From NCBI RefSeq assembly GCF_012641395.1, contig NZ_JABAIH010000005.1, positions 62,001 to 126,000 of the forward strand: DNA of 64,000 nt. The letters are read 5' to 3'. The notes beneath the pieces are model-generated. The model worked only from the letters and a program-made list of their open reading frames with translations. It ran no database searches and was not told the origin of the DNA. Positions 41,108-48,209 of the stretch are shown here, one piece after another. The number at the start of each line of letters is the position of its first letter. Within the stretch, counting starts at the first letter, position 1. Source of the DNA: Rhizobium sp. P32RR-XVIII (GTDB lineage: Bacteria > Pseudomonadota > Alphaproteobacteria > Rhizobiales > Rhizobiaceae). A program made the position numbers and the translations under genes.

Positions 41108-42103
41108 TTAAAGAGCCGCTTTCACCTTTTCCGCGACGTCGGCCGGCACCCATGGTACCCAGAGTTCGGAGTAGTTGCGCAGGAAGTAGAGTGCGGCACC
41201 CTCATTGCTCTCATGATTTTCATCCTGCCAGGCCAGAACGTCGTTTATGGTGGCGTTGTCCCAGGTGCGGGCGCGCAAATAGCCGAGTGCCGGACCGGCA
41301 CGGTCGGCAAAGGCACTGGTGACGACGGTGACGGCTTGAGAAACGGGGTAAGCGTTGACTTGCGGATGGGCGCATCCCTCGACCGACGTGCAAGCCCGCC
41401 ATTCTGTGCTGTCGTGGGCGACACTCATGCTGAGCTGCATCATGTCGTATTGTCCGAGGATCGCCGTCGGCGCCCAATAATAGCCCAGCCAGCCGGTCTT
41501 GGTCTTGAAGGCGTTGGCAATCGAATCGTCCAGGTCATCCGGATTTTTGCTGTCGATCAGCTCGAAGCCCGCCTTGCCGGCATCGAGAGCCTCGAAAAGG
41601 TTGGCCGTCGAAATCCTGCAGCTCCAACCTGGAGGGCAGTTGTGAACGGCTCCCTTGGAGCTGACTCCTGGCGCGGGGAAGAGATCCGGCCGCTTCAGGG
41701 CATCTTGCACCGAACGGATATCGGGATTCGCATCGGCAATGAATTTCGGGATCCACCAGCCTCCGATCCCCCCATTCGACAGGATCTTCGAGGTTTCGAT
41801 CAGCTGTCCGTTCTTTATCGCTTTATCGAATCCAATCTTGATGGAACCGATCCAAAGCTCGGGGGCAATGTCGGGTTCACCCTTCTGGTCCATTGAAGCG
41901 AAGGTGGGCATCGTACCGCCCGGCACGAGCGTCACATTGCAGCCGTAGCCGTTTTCGAGAATGAATTTGTCGAAATTGGCAGCGATGGCTGCCGACTTCC
42001 ATTTCATCTCCGCAATCGAGACATTGCCGCAATCCGCCTGTGCGGCGCGAGCGCCATCAAGCAGACATACGGCGAGGAAAAGCAAGGCCCGCATGACTTT
42101 CAT
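41108..42103 (-). CDS. Periplasmic glycine betaine/proline-type ABC substrate-binding protein
   Basis: A 331-residue OpuAC-type binding protein. A signal peptide (RALLFLAVCLLDGARAAQA) ends near residue 24. The mature part starts CGNVSIAEMKWKSAA and has the family pattern PELWIGSIKIGFDKA, GGWWIPKFIADANPDIRS and TKTGWLGYYWAPTAILG; the Trp residues would form the aromatic cage for a quaternary amine. No permease or ATPase gene is adjacent, so it is an orphan component. Its ligand could be a betaine, linking it to the dehydrogenase upstream. Confidence 0.87.
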   Translation of the reverse strand: MKVMRALLFLAVCLLDGARAAQADCGNVSIAEMKWKSAAIAANFDKFILENGYGCNVTLVPGGTMPTFASMDQKGEPDIAPELWIGSIKIGFDKAIKNGQLIETSKILSNGGIGGWWIPKFIADANPDIRSVQDALKRPDLFPAPGVSSKGAVHNCPPGWSCRISTANLFEALDAGKAGFELIDSKNPDDLDDSIANAFKTKTGWLGYYWAPTAILGQYDMMQLSMSVAHDSTEWRACTSVEGCAHPQVNAYPVSQAVTVVTSAFADRAGPALGYLRARTWDNATINDVLAWQDENHESNEGAALYFLRNYSELWVPWVPADVAEKVKAAL

Positions 42104-42412
42104 TCGGCTGTTCCCATTTTCTGCTGGCGTGCAGCTTTTAGGTTGCAATGTTAGCCGCAAAATCTCTCTGTTCGGTGAACGCTGCGCCCCGTCGATTTTG
42201 CTTGTTCCAGGCCCCGAATTGGACGCAGGGCCGAAAATTCAACGCGGATTAGGACTTTCAGCTAAGTAACTGCTCAGCCTTCACTAAGATGCATCGTCTT
42301 CCGTTGCGTAAACCCGGGCCAGTCAAAGTTGTCTGCCAGCTATGGAATAGGCAGCGGAAAAATCAGTAAAATTTCAAAAAAAGCCGAAATTAATCGTTGT
42401 TTAAGTCCTCAA
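42104..42412. other. Intergenic region downstream part, AT-rich
   Basis: No gene seen. It holds the divergent promoters of the binding-protein gene (minus) and of whatever is transcribed towards cobQ. The segment 42355-42410 is notably AT-rich compared with its surroundings. Confidence 0.5.
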
Positions 42413-42449
42413 TAACATTCCGGTAAGAATGTCACTGTATCAGTTGGGC

Positions 42450-42475
42450 AACGGCGGGGGACAACCGCTGTTTTT
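42450..42475 (+). terminator. Terminator-like hairpin inside the structured region
   Basis: Stem AACGGCGG / CCGCTGTT (one mismatch) with a GGGACAA loop followed by TTTTTC. Confidence 0.5.
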
Positions 42476-42547
42476 CTCCGGATTAGGTAATGCGTCCCGG
42501 AGAATCGAGTTTCGCCGCGTATTGGCGAATACGCCAGAGTTTCGGCA

Positions 42548-42580
42548 AACCGCGCGCGCCACCAGGCCGCGCGGTTTTCG
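42548..42580 (+). terminator. Strong hairpin 54 bp before cobQ
   Basis: A perfect 9-bp GC-rich stem AACCGCGCG / CGCGCGGTT with an 11-nt loop followed by TTTTCGTGTTT. It would end a transcript entering from upstream, so cobQ probably has a promoter in the last 50 bp or is controlled by read-through. Confidence 0.65.
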
Positions 42581-42633
42581 TGTTTCAGGCAGGTGATTGA
42601 CCACAGCCAGCGACGCGTTGTAGGCCTCGCCGT

Positions 42634-44088
42634 ATGACCAAGGCCATTATGCTCCAGGGAACCGGCTCGGATGTCGGCAAGACGGTACTTGTTGCTGGGC
42701 TTTGCCGGCTAGCCGCCAATCGCGGGCTCAAGGTCAAGCCTTTCAAGCCTCAGAACATGTCGAACAATGCCGCAGTTGCCGATGACGGGGGAGAGATCGG
42801 GCGGGCGCAGTGGCTGCAGTCGCTTGCAGCGCGCACGCCGTCGTCGGTACATATGAATCCGGTCCTGTTGAAGCCGCAGTCGGAAAACGGCAGCCAGATC
42901 GTTGTGCAGGGCAAGGTCTGGGGGCAGGCCGGGGGCCGCGATTACCAGAGGCTCAAGCCACAGCTTCTGGAATATGTTCTGCAGAGCTTCGAGGTCGTTT
43001 CCGAGGGTGCCGATCTGGTGATCGTCGAGGGCGCCGGCTCGCCGGCGGAAATCAACCTACGCCCGGGCGATATCGCCAATATGGGGTTTGCGACCCGGGC
43101 TAACCTTCCCGTCGTGCTTGTCGCCGATATCGACCGCGGCGGCGTCATTGCCTCTCTTGCCGGCACGCACGCGATCCTTGCGGACGCCGACCGGGCGATG
43201 ATTTCCGGCTATATCATCAATAAGTTCCGCGGCGATGTTTCCCTTTTCGATGAGGGGATTGCCGCGATCAATCGCTTCACGGGATGGCCATGTTTTGGTG
43301 TCGTCCCATGGCTGAAGGCGGCGGGACGCTTGCCGGCCGAAGATTCCGTCGTGCTCGAACGTCTTGCCAGGGGTGCGTCCGGTGCCTTGAAGATCGCGGT
43401 GCCGGTTCTGCCGCGCATTGCCAACTTCGACGACCTCGATCCGCTTCGCGCGGAGTCCGATGTCGAGCTCGTTTTTGTCAAGCCGGGCGAGCGCCTGCCG
43501 GCCGATGCAGCGCTGGTGATCCTGCCCGGCTCGAAATCGACGATCGCCGATCTTGGCGACCTGCGCGTGGCCGACTGGGATCGCGATCTGGACGCGCACG
43601 TGCGCCGCGGCGGCCGCGTCATCGGAATCTGCGGCGGATATCAGATGCTGGGCCGCATGGTTCATGACCCGCTTGGCGTCGAAGGCGCAAGTGCAGAGAC
43701 CGCGGGTCTCGGATTACTCGATGTCGAGACGGAAATGGCGCCGGAAAAGACCGTGCGCAACAGCCTGGCGGTTTCGGCCGAATATGACGTTCCGCTTGCC
43801 GGCTACCAAATCCATCTTGGTCTAACGACCGGACCGGATTGCGCCAGGCCATCGGCTCTCATCGATGGGGTTCCGGACGGCGCCGTTTCTACCGATGGGC
43901 GAGTCATGGGAACCTATCTTCACGGGCTTTTCGGCAGCGACGCCTATCGCAGCAAACTTCTGGAGAGTTTCGGCCTCTCCGGTCAGCGGCAGAGCTATCG
44001 GCAAAGCGTCGATCAGGCGCTGGACGAGGTCGCCGCCGACCTTGAGACGCATCTCGACAAGGCCTGGCTGGCCGGGCTTCTCGGTTAG
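42634..44088 (+). CDS. cobQ: Adenosylcobyric acid synthase CobQ
   Basis: A 484-residue CobQ. The N-terminal P-loop-like domain has LQGTGSDVGKTVLVAGLCR at 8-26 and KPFKPQNMSNNA; the C-terminal glutamine amidotransferase domain has the cysteine motif GICGGYQMLG near 330 and a C-terminal His in GTYLHGLF. It amidates the b, d, e and g carboxylates of adenosylcobyrinate a,c-diamide using glutamine and ATP. Length is normal. Convergent with the ClC gene 8 bp away; separate from the cobP operon. Confidence 0.96.
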   Translation: MTKAIMLQGTGSDVGKTVLVAGLCRLAANRGLKVKPFKPQNMSNNAAVADDGGEIGRAQWLQSLAARTPSSVHMNPVLLKPQSENGSQIVVQGKVWGQAGGRDYQRLKPQLLEYVLQSFEVVSEGADLVIVEGAGSPAEINLRPGDIANMGFATRANLPVVLVADIDRGGVIASLAGTHAILADADRAMISGYIINKFRGDVSLFDEGIAAINRFTGWPCFGVVPWLKAAGRLPAEDSVVLERLARGASGALKIAVPVLPRIANFDDLDPLRAESDVELVFVKPGERLPADAALVILPGSKSTIADLGDLRVADWDRDLDAHVRRGGRVIGICGGYQMLGRMVHDPLGVEGASAETAGLGLLDVETEMAPEKTVRNSLAVSAEYDVPLAGYQIHLGLTTGPDCARPSALIDGVPDGAVSTDGRVMGTYLHGLFGSDAYRSKLLESFGLSGQRQSYRQSVDQALDEVAADLETHLDKAWLAGLLG

Positions 44089-44096
44089 CCCAGGAT

Positions 44097-45890
44097 TTAG
44101 ATTTCGCCGGAGACATCCCGGCGGCGGCGGTCCAGTTCTTCGCTGTAGCGACGCAGGGTATGGCTTTCGCTGAGCTGGCCGACCACCTTGCGCTCGATGA
44201 GGTTGTTGACGACGGCGAGCGCTTCGCTCTCGGTCTTGTCGAAGATCGCGGCGGCCTGCTTTGCATTCATCTGCGGCTGCAGGAAGTCGTTCCGGTAGCG
44301 GATGAAATCCTGGAGGCCCTTGCCCTCGTCGTCGGTATCGACCAGGCTCGCGTAGATGTCCGGAACAAGCACGATGCCGGCATATTTGTCGGAGTCGTCA
44401 ATAAGGATGACTCGCTGCGTCGAGCCGATCGGAAAGGCTCGCTTGAACTCCTCCAGCGTCAAGCCGGTCTTTGCCGTTTTCACGTCGGCGCGCATCAGCT
44501 TGTCGACGGTCAGGTTGCGGATCCAGCCGACATCGTGAGCGCTGCGGATGCTCTCTCCACGAAGGTGGAAGCGCCACGTCGCGAAGGAGTAGCCGAAAGT
44601 GCTTCTGACGACGAGCGAAGAGGTAATGACCGCCGCCAGCACCAGCGAGGTGATCGGAAAGTCGCCGGTGATCTCCAGCGCCAGGAAGGTCGTCGTCAGC
44701 GGCCCGCCGATGATGGCGACGGCAAGCGAGCTCATGCCGACCACGGCGTAAACGACCGGCGTCAGCGTCGCATCCGCGAAGTAGGGTGCGGAATAGGCGA
44801 AGAGCTTGCCCAGCAGGGCGCCCATGAAGAGCGAGGCGAAGAACAGGCCGCCCCTGAAGCCCGAGCCGATCGAGATCGCGGAGGCGAAAGATTTCAGCAG
44901 GAAGAGACTGACGAGCGCGGGAATCGTCACCTCACTGGCGAGGTTCAGATGCAGTGCGCCATGACCTGCCGCAAGCACCTGCGGCGAGACCAGTGCCAGC
45001 AAGCCGACGACGATGCCGCCGAGCGCCGGTCGGAAGGGCGGAGCGATTGAGCTCTTGCGTGCCAGTTCCTCGACGAAGGAGACGCCCTGCATCACCAGGA
45101 TGCCGATACCGGCGCAGAAGGCACCGAGCAGCACGGCAGGAACATAATCCGCCGGCGCGACTGTGCCGAAGCTGCCGATGTCGATAACGAAATCGCTGCC
45201 GGCGAGGAGCCGTGCGACCAGCGTCGATACGAGCGCGGCAACGACGACCGGTGTCAGCGACACGATCGAATAGGTGCCGATGATAAGCTCGAAGGCATAG
45301 AAGGCGCCGGTCAGCGGTGCGTTGAAGGCGGCAGCGATTGCGCCCGCCGCGCCGCAGCCGACGAGTGTGCGCTGATCCGCGCGACGAAGCAGCAGTTTCA
45401 GCCCGAATTTCGAGGCGATACCGGCAGCGAGCTGCGTATAGCCGGCCTCGAGCCCCACGGACGCGCCGAAGCCGTTGGAGACGAGGTTCTGGATGCTGAC
45501 GAGGATACTGTCGGTCAGTGACAGGCGGCCGCCATGCAGCGCATTGGCCTCGATAGGGTCGACCATCGGCTTCTTGCGCCATCTCGCGAGAATGAAGATG
45601 AGGAGACCGAGCAAGATGCCGCCGGCAACGGGAGCCGCAAGCAGCAGGAGCTTGTTGTCGATCTGAGAGGCACTGAGCCGGGTCGTGACGTCGATGCCGA
45701 AGATTAGCCTGTGCATTTCCTCGGAGACGAGTCTCATTGCGGTGACCGCAAGCCCCGATGCGACACCGACGAGCGCGCCGGCAAAGACCATGCCCATCTC
45801 GCTGCGTCGGGCGAGCGCCCGCAATCGGCCCATATCGAAAAAGATGGTGAGAGGGCCGAGGCGGCGGATATGCATTCTGGAGAGCATCAT
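44097..45890 (-). CDS. ClC-family chloride channel/antiporter with CBS domains
   Basis: A 597-residue protein. The ClC membrane domain occupies about 30-440 and two CBS domains about 460-585 (VDKLMRADVKTAKTGLTLEE; FDKTESEALAVVNNLIERKVVGQLSE). The gating glutamate is likely Glu148 in GASVGLEAGYTQ, where the usual GREGP is replaced by GLEAG; GGLFFASLFMG stands for the third selectivity loop. ClC proteins move chloride (sometimes fluoride or nitrate) with or without protons. The altered motifs put it in a divergent bacterial branch. It sits between cobQ and the B12 riboswitch without evident functional link. Confidence 0.9.
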   Translation of the reverse strand: MMLSRMHIRRLGPLTIFFDMGRLRALARRSEMGMVFAGALVGVASGLAVTAMRLVSEEMHRLIFGIDVTTRLSASQIDNKLLLLAAPVAGGILLGLLIFILARWRKKPMVDPIEANALHGGRLSLTDSILVSIQNLVSNGFGASVGLEAGYTQLAAGIASKFGLKLLLRRADQRTLVGCGAAGAIAAAFNAPLTGAFYAFELIIGTYSIVSLTPVVVAALVSTLVARLLAGSDFVIDIGSFGTVAPADYVPAVLLGAFCAGIGILVMQGVSFVEELARKSSIAPPFRPALGGIVVGLLALVSPQVLAAGHGALHLNLASEVTIPALVSLFLLKSFASAISIGSGFRGGLFFASLFMGALLGKLFAYSAPYFADATLTPVVYAVVGMSSLAVAIIGGPLTTTFLALEITGDFPITSLVLAAVITSSLVVRSTFGYSFATWRFHLRGESIRSAHDVGWIRNLTVDKLMRADVKTAKTGLTLEEFKRAFPIGSTQRVILIDDSDKYAGIVLVPDIYASLVDTDDEGKGLQDFIRYRNDFLQPQMNAKQAAAIFDKTESEALAVVNNLIERKVVGQLSESHTLRRYSEELDRRRRDVSGEI

Positions 45891-46068
45891 AGGACAACTA
45901 GGCGGCAGGAGTGGCGGTCAAGGCCGGCGGGCGGCATCCGCATGCTTGCCAATTGCGGCAGAATACCGGCGCAGCAGTAAAGTTTTTATGACGTAAGTCT
46001 CTGATTAAAAACGACAATGTTGGTAGTGTAAGTCGAGATGAACGCCTTGTCCGCCTCCGGCTGATTGA
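45891..46068. other. Spacer between the ClC gene and the cobalamin riboswitch
   Basis: No gene seen. It contains divergent promoters; the AT-rich stretch at about 45980-46025 is the likely location of the cobP operon promoter. Confidence 0.5.
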
Positions 46069-46474
46069 CATGGCAGGGGTGGGCGCCTAACCATGCATCA
46101 TCATAACGGATGGTTTCGGATCGGCATGCGTCGATCCGGATGAAAAGGGAATGTGAAGGGGCGGACCCAAACAGGGCGTTCTCATCACAGCCGACCCCGC
46201 GACTGTAGAGCGGTCAGGGTCTTCCGTCCGGCGTTTCAAGCCAATTCACGGCTTTTTCGCATATCGCGGAACGGGTGAGGTGGCAGGGGGCGCCGGAAAA
46301 GCCACTGGAAATGCATCGTGATCAGCCGGGGCAGGACGCCTCTATTTCTACGAATCGTCCGCCTTTTCACGAAATGCAGCCGGGAAGGCGAGGGAGATCC
46401 GCTGGCACGATCAGGGCGACCTCTATGGTCGCTCCGGTCGCGGCCGAGACCCGCGAGCCAGGAGACCTGCCATG
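46069..46474 (+). promoter_or_regulatory. Cobalamin (adenosylcobalamin) riboswitch
   Basis: Conserved B12-element blocks occur in order: GGGAATGTGAAG (about 46147), CGACCCCGCGACTGTAGAGCGG (about 46192), the B12 box GCCACTGG (46301-46308), GGGAAGGCGAGGG (about 46382) and CCGCGAGCCAGGAGACCTGCC (about 46451). The closing P1 stem is a perfect 9-bp pair CATGGCAGG (46069-46077) / CCTGCCATG (46466-46474). The domain after the B12 box is extended: GCATCGTGA pairs with TCACGA..ATGC, making a long P8-like arm. Total length of 406 nt is well above the usual 200. It should repress the downstream cobP-cobW-cobN-cobO genes when B12 is abundant. Confidence 0.92.
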
Positions 46475-46534
46475 CGTGCCGGGCGAAAAGCCCACCCTGG
46501 GGTATTGGTCCCCACCGCCAGCACGGAGGTTTGC

Positions 46535-46624
46535 ATGGCTGAAAGAGAAGTTCTGCGTTCGCGTGCCGCGAACGCTTTTGCTGTCCGTCGCAGTCCGCTG
46601 CAGATCGGACCGTGCTTCCCATGA
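46535..46624 (+). CDS. Putative 29-residue leader peptide coupled to cobP
   Basis: Sixty bases after the riboswitch, GGAGG (46525-46529) with 5-nt spacing precedes an ATG opening a 29-codon frame ([17 protein letters not shown] at the start, GPCFP at the end). Its TGA stop overlaps the cobP ATG (ATGA). The cobP start itself has no ribosome-binding site, so ribosomes probably reach cobP by reinitiation after translating the leader. The riboswitch would then act by hiding the leader's GGAGG. The peptide has no recognised homology. Confidence 0.55.
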   Translation: MAEREVLRSRAANAFAVRRSPLQIGPCFP

Positions 46625-47145
46625 GTGGATCCATCACCGGCACCGCCTTCGTTCTCGGCGGTGCGCGCTCCGGTAAATCCCGTTTCGCCGAGCAGCTTGT
46701 CACCGACAGCCGCTTGGAGCGCCATTACGTTGCGACCGGCCGTGCCTGGGACGAGGAGATGCGCGAGCGCATCGCTAAGCACAGGGCAGACCGGGGGGCG
46801 CTTTGGACGACGCATGAGGAGCCGCTCGAACTCGTCGCATGTCTCTCCGCGATCGATGGCGAGGGCCGGGCGATCCTCGTCGATTGCCTGACGCTCTGGG
46901 TCACCAATCTGATGATGGAAGAGCGCGACATGGCGGCGGAATTTACTGCGCTGGCCGGCTGGCTGCCGAAAGCCAGGGCGCGCCTCGTCCTCGTTTCCAA
47001 TGAAGTCGGCCTCGGCATCGTGCCGGAAAACCGCATGGCGCGGGATTTCCGCGATCATGCCGGAAGGCTGCACCAGATGATCGCGGCGGAAGCTGCGGAA
47101 GTGTATTTTATCGCGGCTGGTCTGCCGCTGAAAATGAAGGGTTGA
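46621..47145 (+). CDS. cobP: Adenosylcobinamide kinase/adenosylcobinamide-phosphate guanylyltransferase CobP
   Basis: A 174-residue CobU/CobP. The P-loop is [13 protein letters not shown] at residues 11-23; the guanylylated-His region is [11 protein letters not shown], and [13 protein letters not shown] is a family signature. It phosphorylates adenosylcobinamide and transfers GMP to form adenosyl-GDP-cobinamide. The start overlaps the leader ORF stop. The gene is directly downstream of the B12 riboswitch, and cobW follows after 5 bp. Confidence 0.95.
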   Translation: MSGSITGTAFVLGGARSGKSRFAEQLVTDSRLERHYVATGRAWDEEMRERIAKHRADRGALWTTHEEPLELVACLSAIDGEGRAILVDCLTLWVTNLMMEERDMAAEFTALAGWLPKARARLVLVSNEVGLGIVPENRMARDFRDHAGRLHQMIAAEAAEVYFIAAGLPLKMKG

Positions 47146-47150
47146 GTCCT

Positions 47151-48200
47151 ATGAACCAGCAGAAAATTCCCGCAACGGTCATCACCGGCTTCCTCGGCGC
47201 GGGCAAGACGACGATGATCCGCAATCTGCTTTCCAACACGGGCGGCAAGAAGATCGCGCTGATCATCAACGAATTCGGCGATCTCGGCGTCGATGGTGAC
47301 GTGCTGAAGGGCTGCGGGGCGGAAAACTGCACGGAAGACGACATCATCGAGCTCACCAACGGCTGCATCTGCTGCACGGTCGCCGACGATTTCATCCCGA
47401 CCATGACGAAGCTTCTGGAGCGCGAGCAGCGCCCGGACCACATCGTCATCGAGACATCCGGCCTTGCGCTGCCGCAGCCGCTCGTCGCCGCCTTCAACTG
47501 GCCGGATATCCGCAGCGAAGTCACCGTCGATGGCGTCATCACCGTTGTCGATAGTGCAGCCGTGGCGGCCGGCCGTTTCGCCGACGACCACGACGCCGTC
47601 GATGCGCTGCGCGCCGAGGATGAATCGCTCGATCACGAAAGCCCGATCGAAGAACTCTTCGAGGACCAGCTGACCTGCGCCGATCTGATCGTGCTTAACA
47701 AGACGGATCTCCTCGACACCGACGGCCTCGGCCGCGTGCGCCAGGAGGTGACTTCCCGTATCGCCCGCAAGCCTGTCATGATCGAGGCGAGGAACGGCGA
47801 GGTTCCGGCGAGCGTGCTGCTCGGCCTCGGCATCGGCACGGAGGCGGATATCGCCAACCGCAAGTCCCATCACGAGCTGGAACATGAGGACGGCGCGCCG
47901 CACGACCATGACGAGTTCGACAGCTTCGTCGTCGAGCTCGGCGCGATCGCCGATCCGGCAGGCTTCGTCGAAAAGCTGAAAGGCGTGATTGCGGAACACG
48001 ACGTTCTGCGCCTGAAGGGCTTTGCCGACGTGGCTGGAAAGCCGATGCGCCTGCAGATCCAGGCTGTCGGCAGCCGCATCGACCAGTATTTCGACCGTGC
48101 ATGGACGAATGGCGAAACGCGCGGCACGCGCCTCGTCGTCATTGGCCTGCACGAGATGGATCAGGCCGTTGTCCGCAAGGCCATCAAGGCGCTCGTCTAA
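47151..48200 (+). CDS. cobW: CobW GTPase/metallochaperone
   Basis: A 349-residue COG0523 G3E GTPase. Walker A is TGFLGAGKTTM at 13-23, the metal motif NGCICCTV (CxCC) near 80-87, and the base-specificity motif NKTD near 183. A His/Asp-rich stretch HHELEHEDGAPHDHDEFD lies near 240 and probably binds metal. CobW is thought to deliver cobalt to the CobNST chelatase, and cobN follows 9 bp downstream. Confidence 0.95.
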   Translation: MNQQKIPATVITGFLGAGKTTMIRNLLSNTGGKKIALIINEFGDLGVDGDVLKGCGAENCTEDDIIELTNGCICCTVADDFIPTMTKLLEREQRPDHIVIETSGLALPQPLVAAFNWPDIRSEVTVDGVITVVDSAAVAAGRFADDHDAVDALRAEDESLDHESPIEELFEDQLTCADLIVLNKTDLLDTDGLGRVRQEVTSRIARKPVMIEARNGEVPASVLLGLGIGTEADIANRKSHHELEHEDGAPHDHDEFDSFVVELGAIADPAGFVEKLKGVIAEHDVLRLKGFADVAGKPMRLQIQAVGSRIDQYFDRAWTNGETRGTRLVVIGLHEMDQAVVRKAIKALV

Positions 48201-48209
48201 GGCTCGGCC

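Larger units (their letters stand above)
42413..42580 (+). ncRNA. Candidate structured RNA region between the binding-protein gene and cobQ
   Basis: Five inverted repeats are packed into 168 bp: ACATTC/GAATGT (42413-42430); AACGGCGG/CCGCTGTT with one mismatch then TTTTTC (42450-42476); CTCCGG/CCGGAG (42476-42502); GCGTATT/AATACGC with loop GGCG (42517-42534); and AACCGCGCG/CGCGCGGTT then TTTTCG (42548-42580). The last and second are terminator-like. The pattern fits one or two small RNAs, or attenuator folding in the cobQ leader. It lacks the B12-box sequence seen upstream of cobP. Identity is not recognised. Confidence 0.4.

Noticed and set aside
42413..42580. Second cobalamin riboswitch before cobQ
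   Set aside because: No GCCACTGG B12 box, GACTGTAGAGCGG-like block or matching P1 stem was found; only hairpins.
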